Positions 1 to 5,299 of a DNA stretch of 35,643 bases are shown one piece after another; positions within the stretch are counted from its first letter, which is position 1; each line of letters opens with the position of its first letter. The notes beneath the pieces were generated by a model, which saw nothing but the letters and a program-made list of their open reading frames with translations, had not been told where the DNA came from and searched no databases. Both the position numbers and the translations under genes were made by a program. This stretch comes from a virus, in the IMG/VR virus record IMGVR_UViG_3300043786_000688, positions 1-35,643 of that record. One strand, 5' to 3'.

Positions 1-379
1 CCCCCAGCGCCGCCCGCAGCGCGCTAATTGCCGATGCCGTCTCCTGCACATCTCGATCAAGTGCGGCGTGCTTGTGCGGCCGGTATCCAGCCATTGCAGC
101 ATGGAACGCATCGGCTTCGGCTTTGACGTAGCAATAGCTCATCTCCAGCGCCTCCAGCGCCATCCGCATCGCTTCGCGGTGGTCGGACGGGCCGTTCAAC
201 GCGCACCAGTTCGTCGCCTGCTCGCCCGTGCCGCTGCTGCGGATGTACGGGCACCGCTGCTGCGCAAGCTCGGCGCGAAGCCGCTCGATTTCCTCGCACG
301 CGCGGCGCAGGATGTGGTCGGGCGCCACGTCCGCTAGGTGGTAGGCCTGGCGCAGGCGTTGCACGATGTCGTCGGTCAT
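1..379 (-). CDS. Conserved phage protein, 3' end cut off by window edge
   Basis: An open frame reads leftward off the window edge from ATG at 379, with 126 residues visible. The start is decided by an ATGA overlap with the stop of the upstream methyltransferase gene, which implies translational coupling. The N-terminal 40 residues are helical and charged (MTDDIVQRLRQAYHL...). A middle segment carries Cys and Trp (RCPYIRSS, NWCALNG) and is followed by another long helix (REAMRMALEALEMSYCYV). I do not recognise a functional family; small proteins of this style (two charged helices around a short Cys-containing insert) are common fillers of phage early operons. As the last visible gene of the left operon it is probably expressed early from pL. 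No function is assigned. Confidence 0.75.
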   Translation of the reverse strand, partial: MTDDIVQRLRQAYHLADVAPDHILRRACEEIERLRAELAQQRCPYIRSSGTGEQATNWCALNGPSDHREAMRMALEALEMSYCYVKAEADAFHAAMAGYRPHKHAALDRDVQETASAISALRAALG

Positions 380-1281
380 GCGTTCGACTCCATGATCGCG
401 CGCCCAATCACTTCGACCACTTGCGGTACAACTGCGTTGCCGAGAGCCTGCAGTCGGGGTCGGTCCAATCGGGCGGCAACCCCATCATCCACTCCACGAA
501 GCGCGGGTTCAGTCGTCCACTCGTCCCAGTCAAGTCCTGCATCGTCGCGTCCAAGTAGCCGCGCGAGAGGCGGTGCAAGTGCGACTTCGACCCGATCGGC
601 CCCGTGCCTTTCCACTCCGCGGCCCTCGGCGTCGGCAGCAGACGCCGAGGGCCGCTGGCTTTGGGATTCCCGCCCCTGCCCCCCCCGCCATCCCCGCGCG
701 CCCAGTCCGTCAGCGACAAGCCATGATGCGCGTTGCTGGTCGGCGTGTTTCTTGATCCCGATCCGTACGCGTCGCTTGCAACCGGCGTCGGCAGCAACGA
801 TCCAGACTCGGTCGCGTCGGTGAGGCGCACCAACGGCGGCAGCAGGTATGCAGTGCCACTCGACGTCATACCCGAGCGCGGCCAGGTCTCCGAGTACCTC
901 GCCATGCCCTCGACCAAGCAGAGCTGCGACGTTCTCCACGATGACGTGTCGCGGTCGAACGTCGCCAATAATGCGGGCGAACTCACGCCATAGTCCGCTG
1001 CGCTCGCCAGCAAGACCGGCCCCCTTGCCAGCGACGCTGATGTCCTGGCACGGGAATCCGCCGACGACGAGGTCGATGTGGTCGATTCCGTCGGCTCGCA
1101 GCCGGGCAGCGTCAAGGTCTCGGACATCTTCGTAGATCCTCACGCCGGGCCAGCGTACGGCCAGCAGTTGCCTGCACCACTCGTCGCGCTCGACGAACGC
1201 GACCGGAGCGTCGGCGACGCCGGCCCGCATCAAGCCAAGACTCATGCCGCCGATCCCGCTGAACAGATCCAGCACGTTCAC
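376..1281 (-). CDS. C5 cytosine-specific DNA methyltransferase
   Basis: This 301-aa protein is a SAM-dependent DNA (cytosine-5) methyltransferase. The family motifs appear in order: motif I LDLFSGIGG (residues 4-12, SAM binding), motif IV GGFPCQDIS (74-82) with catalytic Cys78, motif VI VENV (115-118), motif VIII around RRDRVW (155-160), and a C-terminal motif X-like LGNAVVPQ near residue 280. The target-recognition region between VIII and X is Arg/Ala/Gly rich with repeated ADA stretches. Length matches compact phage Dcm-like enzymes. The GTG start lies 2 nt after the stop of the SSB-like gene. No cognate restriction endonuclease is adjacent, so it is probably an orphan enzyme protecting phage DNA from host restriction. 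The same DNA is open in a second frame that also looks conserved (see 408-1127). Target site unknown. Confidence 0.95.
   Translation of the reverse strand: MNVLDLFSGIGGMSLGLMRAGVADAPVAFVERDEWCRQLLAVRWPGVRIYEDVRDLDAARLRADGIDHIDLVVGGFPCQDISVAGKGAGLAGERSGLWREFARIIGDVRPRHVIVENVAALLGRGHGEVLGDLAALGYDVEWHCIPAAAVGAPHRRDRVWIVAADAGCKRRVRIGIKKHADQQRASWLVADGLGARGWRGGQGRESQSQRPSASAADAEGRGVERHGADRVEVALAPPLARLLGRDDAGLDWDEWTTEPALRGVDDGVAARLDRPRLQALGNAVVPQVVEVIGRAIMESNA
408..1127 (-). CDS. Alternate-frame ORF inside the methyltransferase gene (possible overprinted gene)
   Basis: A 239-codon frame lies wholly inside the methyltransferase gene on the same strand, in another frame. It does not look like random shadow sequence. 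It carries LLPTP twice, a YSETWPRSGMTSSGTAYLLP stretch and, near its C-terminus, LNPRFVEWMMGLPPDWTD. These are hallmark strings of a family of phage/prophage hypothetical proteins and of the C-terminal region of another C5-methyltransferase subfamily. The LLPTP and ADA repeats are the same bases read one nucleotide apart. It may be translated as an overprinted gene, be a relic of a frameshift between methyltransferase subfamilies, or only be the conserved out-of-frame echo that databases have annotated. No clear ribosome site was identified. I cannot choose from one sequence. Confidence 0.3.
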   Translation of the reverse strand: MSETLTLPGCEPTESTTSTSSSADSRARTSASLARGPVLLASAADYGVSSPALLATFDRDTSSWRTSQLCLVEGMARYSETWPRSGMTSSGTAYLLPPLVRLTDATESGSLLPTPVASDAYGSGSRNTPTSNAHHGLSLTDWARGDGGGGRGGNPKASGPRRLLPTPRAAEWKGTGPIGSKSHLHRLSRGYLDATMQDLTGTSGRLNPRFVEWMMGLPPDWTDPDCRLSATQLYRKWSK

Positions 1282-1283
1282 GA

Positions 1284-1538
1284 CTAGAACGGGATGTCGT
1301 CTTCGTCGCGCGCCGGCTTGCGGCTCGGGGCGGGCGCGGGTTTCGCGGCGGATTCTTCCTTCGGGCTGACGCTAAGACTCATGTACTTCTCGCCCGACTT
1401 GCTGACCTTCAGCCAGGACGACAGCCAGTACTCGGTGCCGCCGACGTTGATGCTGCCCTTGTAGTCCGGGTGCCGCTCGCTGTCTTTCTTAGTGTTCTTA
1501 AACAACGCGCCTCGGTTGGTGTCGTCAAAATCGCTCAT
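1284..1538 (-). CDS. Small SSB-like / DUF736-like protein with acidic DDIPF tail
   Basis: This 84-aa protein ends in DEDDIPF, the acidic-aromatic tip by which bacterial SSB proteins recruit replication and repair partners. The body (GALFKNTKK, then a strand-rich GSINVGGTEYWLSSWLKVS) resembles small phage OB-type or DUF736-like proteins, and a Pro/Ala/Lys linker precedes the tail. A GTG at 1556 is in frame, but ATG at 1538 has GAGG six bases upstream and is preferred. It lies between the 105-aa gene and the methyltransferase and shares an operon with ERF, so a role in handling single-stranded DNA during early recombination or replication is a reasonable inference. The single-stranded-DNA-binding fold itself is not proven here. 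Confidence 0.75.
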   Translation of the reverse strand: MSDFDDTNRGALFKNTKKDSERHPDYKGSINVGGTEYWLSSWLKVSKSGEKYMSLSVSPKEESAAKPAPAPSRKPARDEDDIPF

Positions 1539-1545
1539 TGTGTCC

Positions 1546-1863
1546 TCATGCGGCACGCAGGCCGCGCTGTTGTGTCTGCCATGCGCTGACGCGCGTCTCG
1601 GCTGCGGTCATCAGCCACCGCATCCGTTCGTCCTGCTCGACCGCCGTCCGCAGCGCGTCCAGGTGCGCGACGTAGCGCGGGTCCGCGTACGCCTCGCGTT
1701 CCTGCGCCGCCAGCGGCAGCGTGACGTGTTCCTGCATCAATTGCGCCTTGAGCGTCTTTCTCCACTGCTCGCAGTGTTCTCGCTGCGCGCGGGCCACAGC
1801 GGCCTTGTCGGCATTGGAGATCATCCATTCGATGGCGCGCTCCACGTCAGCCTCGGTTATCAA
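1546..1863 (-). CDS. Conserved phage hypothetical protein (105 aa)
   Basis: The product is an all-helical, charged 105-aa protein starting MITEADVERAIEWM. It contains a recognisable phage-type block, YVAHLDALRTAVEQDERMRW, followed by LMTAAETRVSAWQTQQ. Proteins with this block occur in many proteobacterial phage early operons; no biochemical role is known to me. The start overlaps the end of the HNH gene by 17 nt, and the stop lies seven nucleotides upstream of the SSB-like start, consistent with one polycistronic early message. There is no signal peptide, membrane segment or metal-binding motif. A coiled-coil or dimeric helical protein is likely. Confidence 0.8.
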   Translation of the reverse strand: MITEADVERAIEWMISNADKAAVARAQREHCEQWRKTLKAQLMQEHVTLPLAAQEREAYADPRYVAHLDALRTAVEQDERMRWLMTAAETRVSAWQTQQRGLRAA

Positions 1864-2362
1864 GATGCCTCCATATCCGCCTGCTCACGAGCGCATACAA
1901 GGTCGTTCTCGGGATGCCGGTTTCTGCGCTCAGGTCGCACACCCGCTCTCCTTTTTGCGCGCGCTCCAACATTGAACGCATCGTCTGCTCGGAGTGCTTG
2001 TTGATTGGCACGGCTTCACCGCGACGACGGGTGCCGTGCCTTAACTGATCGCTCATGTTCCCCTTGCGGGTGTCGATCCGCAGGTTGTCGGCGCGGTTGT
2101 TTGTCCGGTTGCCATCGTTGTGGCAGACGTGCAGGTCGCCGGGGTCGCCGATGAAGGTGAGCGCCACGAGCCTGTGGACGGTGTACTCGACGCGCTTCGC
2201 ATCGCGGCACAGCGACACCTTGTAGTACCCGTTAGCCAGCAGCGTTGGTTTGAGAATCCGGCCCGCTGTTGTGCCCGGTGCCGCCGTGTCGCGCCGCATG
2301 CGGCCAAGCGTGCTGGCCGAATACTCGGGCCAGCCCGGAATCGCTCGCCATTCTTCGTTCAC
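1847..2362 (-). CDS. HNH homing-type endonuclease (NUMOD4-HNH)
   Basis: This 171-aa protein begins with a NUMOD4-like segment (EEWRAIPGWPEYSASTLGRM) that binds DNA in homing enzymes. An HNH nuclease core follows: HRLVALTF with first His at about residue 63, CHNDGNRTNN (80-89) and ADNLRI. The C-terminal 50 residues (KHSEQTMRSMLERAQKGE, then SAETGIPRTTLYALV) form a helix-turn-helix of the NUMOD1 type. The GTG start at 2362 overlaps the ERF stop (GTGA) and is preceded by AAGGTGG; an open frame continues further upstream, but those residues read as ERF shadow. It is a free-standing mobile nuclease inside the early operon, with no intron or intein seen around it. Confidence 0.88.
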   Translation of the reverse strand: MNEEWRAIPGWPEYSASTLGRMRRDTAAPGTTAGRILKPTLLANGYYKVSLCRDAKRVEYTVHRLVALTFIGDPGDLHVCHNDGNRTNNRADNLRIDTRKGNMSDQLRHGTRRRGEAVPINKHSEQTMRSMLERAQKGERVCDLSAETGIPRTTLYALVSRRIWRHLDNRG

Positions 2363-3096
2363 GCCGCCACCTTCGATTTCTCGGCGTTGGCATAGCCTGC
2401 GTACTCCTTGATCGCGGCCCGCACGGCCGAATGTTTGTTCAACATCTCCCACAACACCATCCGGTCCTCGCCCGTCACGCGGCTGGCAGCGCGGTGCAGT
2501 TCCCAGAAGCCGGCCGTGTCGCCGTCCTTGTCGAACTGCGTGACGGCAGCGGCGTGCAGCGCGATACAGGCGTCCGCAACGTCTCGGATGGCGCGAACCT
2601 TGTCGGCCTCTTCGGCGACGGCGCTACGGCCGTTCTGGCGGCTGCTAGCGACCTCGTGCGTCGTCGCGTCGGCGTCGTTGTCGCCTTCGGTCGGGATCGC
2701 GAAAGTCTGGATCGCCATATATTTGTACGCGGCGCTCATGGCCTTGTTCGTCGCCTTGTCGCCGCTGTCCATCGCCTCGCCCACGGTGCGGACGGTGTGC
2801 GCGCTTCCGTCGCGGGCCGACACGAGGTCGAACTCGACCTCCAGCACGACGTAGAACAGCGCGTTCCCGCGCGAGTTCGCGCGCTCGGTCACGGCCCGCG
2901 AGATGACGCGCGGCAGGATGCAGAGTTCGTGGTCGGCCAGCACCCGCGACAGCGCGTTCAGCACGTCATCGATGCCTCGGAACTTGAAGCCCTGCGCGTC
3001 GTTCTTGCGGTCTTTCGAGATGCCAGTCTTCGCCATTTCGCGCATTACCTGCGCTATCGCTGCATAGACGTGCTTCGACGTTGCAGTCGTGGTCAT
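2359..3096 (-). CDS. erf: ERF-family single-strand annealing recombinase
   Basis: The 245-aa product matches the ERF (essential recombination function) superfamily of phage single-strand annealing proteins. The signature run is in place: an N-terminal helix (VYAAIAQVMREMAKTG), FKFRGIDDVLNALSRVL, a beta-rich core, and the family hallmark GEAMDSGDKATNKAMSAAYK followed by FAIPTEGDNDADATTHEV. The remaining C-terminal third is helical and variable, as usual. ERF proteins form rings on ssDNA and promote RecA-independent annealing, often for circularisation of the incoming genome. ATG at 3096 has a strong AGGAGG seven bases upstream. Its operon partners include the SSB-like protein, with which it probably cooperates. 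Confidence 0.93.
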   Translation of the reverse strand: MTTTATSKHVYAAIAQVMREMAKTGISKDRKNDAQGFKFRGIDDVLNALSRVLADHELCILPRVISRAVTERANSRGNALFYVVLEVEFDLVSARDGSAHTVRTVGEAMDSGDKATNKAMSAAYKYMAIQTFAIPTEGDNDADATTHEVASSRQNGRSAVAEEADKVRAIRDVADACIALHAAAVTQFDKDGDTAGFWELHRAASRVTGEDRMVLWEMLNKHSAVRAAIKEYAGYANAEKSKVAA

Positions 3097-3153
3097 CGTT
3101 TTCCTCCTTGTTGAGTTTTGCCGTCACTTCTGCGTGGAAGCGGTCCTGGTCGT

Positions 3154-3402
3154 TCAAAGCGACCCCAGCACCGTCCACAACATCCACAACCACGTACCCG
3201 ACAGCGCCGCTGCGCCGACGACCTCGAGCAGCGTCCACGCGCGCCGCTCGCGCGCTGCCGGCCTGTACAGCGGCCCGCCGAGCACCGGTCCGGCGCGGCG
3301 CGTAATGAACGGCGCGGGCTCGGTCGGCAGCGGGTCGCGCACAGGGCGCACCGGGTGCGGCAGGCGCCCGAAGGGATCGCCGGGGTACTTGGGCGCAGCC
3401 AT
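3154..3402 (-). CDS. Small single-TM protein, unknown
   Basis: An 82-aa protein starts with a Pro-rich cytoplasmic-looking stretch (MAAPKYPGDPFGRLPHPV...). It ends in one hydrophobic helix (LLEVVGAAALSGTWLWMLW), giving an N-in tail-anchored topology with almost nothing outside. The start at 3402 is set by a one-base stop/start overlap with the 131-aa gene (TGATG). An in-frame extension to 3642 is rejected because it reads as shadow of that neighbour. Unknown small membrane proteins in the early-left operon of temperate phages often concern host takeover or exclusion, but nothing in this sequence shows that. Confidence 0.65.
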   Translation of the reverse strand: MAAPKYPGDPFGRLPHPVRPVRDPLPTEPAPFITRRAGPVLGGPLYRPAARERRAWTLLEVVGAAALSGTWLWMLWTVLGSL

Positions 3403-3797
3403 CAAAAGCCCCCCGCCCGTTCCCAGAGCAGCGTCTCGTACGCCTCGTCGTGCCACGACACGTCGCGCTCGCGCACGGTGGCGTCGGCCCGCGCCCGCGC
3501 GGCGCAGTAAGCCTCGACGAGCCGCGTGCGGTCGATGGCCGAGAACACGGCCAGCGCGACGTCGCGGTGGTCTTGCATTGCCAGCCACGCGGCGAAGTCT
3601 TCGCCGATCGGCAGGTCGTCGCCGGAAACGCAATACGCCCAATTGGGCGCGATGCGCGCGGACAGCGGGCGCAGCATTAGCCGCTGCAGCTCGCGCTCCC
3701 GGTCAGCAAGCCAGTCGTTGCGCGCTTGCTCGGCGCGCACGGCTTGCGCCGTGTAGGCGTAAGCGTCGCGGATTTCGGGGTCGGTGGTGCGGTACAT
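3402..3797 (-). CDS. Conserved hypothetical protein (131 aa)
   Basis: A soluble, mostly helical 131-aa protein starting MYRTTDPEIRDAYAYTAQAV. ATG at 3797 follows an excellent ribosome site (GAGGAGGT, about five bases upstream); the in-frame extension to 3842 lacks one and is not used. The sequence is rich in Ala, Arg and Asp, with two Cys (in AYCVSGDD and EAYCAARA), and ends with a Trp-containing acidic helix (SWHDEAYETLLWERAGGF). I do not recognise a family. It is the second gene after pL and its stop touches the start of the one-TM gene, so it should be made early. Confidence 0.75.
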   Translation of the reverse strand: MYRTTDPEIRDAYAYTAQAVRAEQARNDWLADRERELQRLMLRPLSARIAPNWAYCVSGDDLPIGEDFAAWLAMQDHRDVALAVFSAIDRTRLVEAYCAARARADATVRERDVSWHDEAYETLLWERAGGF

Positions 3798-3807
3798 AGC
3801 GACCTCC

Positions 3808-3954
3808 TCAGATACAGGTGGTCGTGCAGTGCCCGCCGGCACAGCAAGTGGTGCAGGTAATCATCCGGCCGTCGCGGATGACGGTGTGCGTGGTGCAAGC
3901 CCATGCCGCCGACGCGGCGGTTGCGAGGACCAAGGCGGCAACGATGCGGGTCAT
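3808..3954 (-). CDS. Exported cysteine-rich mini-protein (48 aa)
   Basis: This 48-aa peptide begins with a clear Sec signal (MTRIVAALVLATAASAAWA) ending at a likely signal-peptidase I site before Cys20. The mature part of about 29 residues carries six Cys (20, 34, 37, 38, 43, 47), enough for disulfides or a metal site. The residues before Cys20 (AWA) do not make a standard lipobox, so a lipoprotein is less likely. ATG at 3954 has GGGAGAAG upstream; a longer in-frame start at 4020 lies inside the operator and upstream of the predicted transcription start, so it is excluded. It is the first gene from pL. Similar CTTCC-type small secreted proteins occur in proteobacterial phages; function unknown. 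Confidence 0.72.
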   Translation of the reverse strand: MTRIVAALVLATAASAAWACTTHTVIRDGRMITCTTCCAGGHCTTTCI

Positions 3955-3986
3955 GTCGGCTTCTCCCGCCGCGTGAGTGCGGCATG

Positions 3987-4028
3987 AAGCAAGCTTAAGG
4001 TCGCTAACCCCGGATGTCAAGCATGCTT
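3987..4028. promoter_or_regulatory. Left operator pair (OL-like)
   Basis: Two copies of a palindrome lie here: AAGCAAGCTT at 3987-3996 (one mismatch) and AAGCATGCTT at 4019-4028 (perfect), with centres 32 bp apart, about three helical turns. The wider consensus is TGAAGCATGCTTGA. The same element flanks the other side of the repressor gene (4495-4528) and was not noticed elsewhere in the window, which is what CI/Cro binding sites should look like. The inner site overlaps the -35 box of pL and the outer site overlaps its -10 box. Confidence 0.75.
3992..4020 (-). promoter_or_regulatory. Early-left promoter pL
   Basis: On the minus strand, a perfect -35 hexamer TTGACA (4020-4015) is followed after 17 bp by a weaker -10, TAAGCT (3997-3992). 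Predicted transcription starts near 3985, 31 bases before the first gene of the left operon. Both boxes are embedded in the operator palindromes, so repressor binding should block polymerase directly. The repressor's own terminator ends 21 bases upstream of the -35, insulating pL. Confidence 0.7.
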
Positions 4029-4040
4029 CACGTCGGCGGC

Positions 4041-4065
4041 AAAAAAAAGCCGGGCGCGCGCCGGC
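4041..4065 (-). terminator. Intrinsic terminator of the repressor gene
   Basis: Read on the minus strand, GCCGG - 7-nt loop - CCGGC is followed directly by eight T residues. It begins 13 bases after the repressor stop codon and ends just before the left operator. It should stop repressor transcripts from running into the early-left operon in the lysogen. Confidence 0.8.
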
Positions 4066-4078
4066 CGCTGACGAATGC

Positions 4079-4486
4079 TTACTGTAGCCGCTTGCGGGGG
4101 TTTGGCATGTCGAAGTCGTCGTCGGGCTTGCCCGGAGACTCTCGCGAGGCCATCCATTCCAAGTGCGAGAGCGCCGCGGCCTGGCCGCTTGCGCCCAGCC
4201 GGCGGAACAGCAGCAGTGCCTGCGCCTCGGATTCGGTTTCGGCCTCCACGTGCTTGCGCGGGCCGGTGCCAGTGATCAGCCAGAAGATTGACACGTCAAA
4301 GAACCTCGATGCGGCCAGCAGTGTGTCTGGCCTTGGGTTTTTCGTTGTGCCTCTCTCGAGCTGCGACAGCGCCGAAGGGGTGATCTTCAACGCACGCGCG
4401 ACGGCGGCGGCTTCGAGGCCGTCCCGTTCCCGTCGCAACTGCAGCAGCCGTTCTCCTATTGCGCTCATGTGGTAAGCGTACTTCAT
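4079..4486 (-). CDS. CI-like HTH repressor without cleavage domain
   Basis: A 135-aa HTH_3 (Cro/C1-type) DNA-binding protein. The helix-turn-helix lies at about residues 27-46 (AAVARALKITPSALSQLERG), followed by the usual helices through RPDTLLAASRFFDVSIFWLITG. The C-terminal 60 residues are short and helical and lack the Ser/Lys peptidase S24 domain, so RecA-stimulated self-cleavage is not expected. ATG at 4486 has GGAGG about six bases upstream; an in-frame ATG at 4468 is a weaker alternative. The gene lies between two operator clusters, diverges from the Cro-like gene and has its own terminator. It most likely maintains lysogeny by blocking pL and pR; how it is inactivated is unknown. Confidence 0.88.
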   Translation of the reverse strand: MKYAYHMSAIGERLLQLRRERDGLEAAAVARALKITPSALSQLERGTTKNPRPDTLLAASRFFDVSIFWLITGTGPRKHVEAETESEAQALLLFRRLGASGQAAALSHLEWMASRESPGKPDDDFDMPNPRKRLQ

Positions 4487-4494
4487 CGGGCCTC

Positions 4495-4528
4495 CAGCAT
4501 GCTTGACCGCATGAGATGAAGCATGCTA
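4495..4528. promoter_or_regulatory. Right operator pair (OR-like)
   Basis: Two palindromes of the same type as the left operator are present: CAGCATGCTT at 4495-4504 and AAGCATGCTA at 4519-4528, with centres 24 bp apart. The first runs into the -35 box of pR and the second covers its -10, exactly as on the left side. The first site also lies within 10 bases of the repressor start codon, so repressor or Cro bound there could regulate repressor synthesis. No good -10 for the repressor promoter could be assigned. Confidence 0.75.
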
Positions 4529-4531
4529 ATG
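4503..4531 (+). promoter_or_regulatory. Early-right promoter pR
   Basis: TTGACC (4503-4508) is followed after 16 bp by GCTAAT (4525-4530), or after 17 bp by CTAATG. Predicted initiation falls around 4537-4538, only two or three bases before the ATG at 4540. Both boxes overlap operator palindromes. The architecture mirrors pL. Confidence 0.65.
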
Positions 4532-4539
4532 TCGTGCCT

Positions 4540-4752
4540 ATGGACATGGCGATCAAACCCCGAATTTCCAAGTCGTCCGCGATTGCGTGGGCGGGATCGC
4601 AGGCGCTGCTGGCCGAGCGGCTAGGCGTGACGCCGTCGGCGGTCAGTCAATGGGATGAAGAGCTCCCCGAGGGTCGTGTGTGGCAGTTGACCGTTCTCGG
4701 CTGCCCGCAGGACTGCGCTGCAGAAAGCGGCGAAAACGTGTCAAAAGTATGA
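4540..4752 (+). CDS. Cro-like / YdaS-like HTH regulator, probably leaderless
   Basis: A 70-aa protein with one helix-turn-helix: AIAWAGSQALLAERLGVTPS then AVSQWDEELPEGRVWQLTVL. This is the Cro/YdaS type found opposite a CI gene. In phage switches it binds the same operators and blocks the repressor promoter. The frame is open from ATG 4516, but that codon lies inside the second operator, between the -35 and -10 boxes, and cannot be on the pR transcript. ATG 4540 or 4546 is therefore the start. No Shine-Dalgarno sequence is present, so the mRNA should be leaderless or nearly so, as for lambda cI from pRM. It is divergent from the repressor and heads the early-right operon. Confidence 0.8.
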   Translation: MDMAIKPRISKSSAIAWAGSQALLAERLGVTPSAVSQWDEELPEGRVWQLTVLGCPQDCAAESGENVSKV

Positions 4753-4843
4753 AGCGGGGGGGCGGGGGGTGTCAATGTCACTGGCCGATCCCCCACTGCG
4801 CGCGCTGGCGATTTGCGTGCCGCCTAGCTCGGGTGGGTGAGCT

Positions 4844-5299
4844 ATGAGCGACGGGGTCGACCTTTCCAGGCGCTTGGCGCACGGCCACATGCCGCGCGAG
4901 CAGGCCGAAGCGCACCGCCGTCTGGCCTCGCTGCCCACGACGCGCCACGTGCGCGGGGAGCGCGACGAAGGCGAGATCGCGCGGGCGCGAGCCGAAGTCG
5001 CAGAGCGCATCCGCAGGACGCGGCTCGAGCGCGAAGAGGCCCGCGAGGCCGCTGCCACGCCGCGAGAGCGTGGTGCGAGCCAGCCGCGGATGTCCGGCCG
5101 CACGCAGCGCGAGGCGATCCTCGAGGCGCTGCGCGACGGGCCGATGACGGCGGCTGAAATTTCCGAGCGGTTTAGCTGCACGCGAGCGTCCGGGCGCATC
5201 GCGGACCTGCGCGACGCAGGCCACGACATCGCGACGGATCGCGTGGAGACGGGCGCGGGCGTGCTGTACCGGTACCGGCTGGTTAAGGAGGCGAAATGA
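4844..5299 (+). CDS. Winged-helix protein with basic N-terminal region (HTH_39-like)
   Basis: This 151-aa protein has a highly charged helical N-terminal half (Arg/Glu/Ala, residues 1-80). A C-terminal winged helix follows, about residues 87-148: TQREAILEALRDGPMTAAEI, then a recognition helix around CTRASGRIADLRDAGHDI and a wing ending in VLYRYRL. This pattern fits the phage HTH_39 type. The same domain is repeated as a separate protein in the next gene, which starts in an ATGA overlap with this stop. The ATG at 4844 has only a G-rich, weak ribosome site. Probable role: DNA-binding regulator or replication accessory; not proven. Confidence 0.75.
   Translation: MSDGVDLSRRLAHGHMPREQAEAHRRLASLPTTRHVRGERDEGEIARARAEVAERIRRTRLEREEAREAAATPRERGASQPRMSGRTQREAILEALRDGPMTAAEISERFSCTRASGRIADLRDAGHDIATDRVETGAGVLYRYRLVKEAK

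Noticed and set aside
2269-3114. 281-codon plus-strand frame opposite erf
   Set aside because: ERF hallmark residues are on the other strand; this frame has shadow composition.
2966-3238. Frame with a plausible short peptide start (LNDQDRFHAEVTAKLNKEEN) between the TM gene and erf
   Set aside because: It would run into the ERF gene out of frame and the strong AGGAGG there clearly serves ERF; no separate start site.
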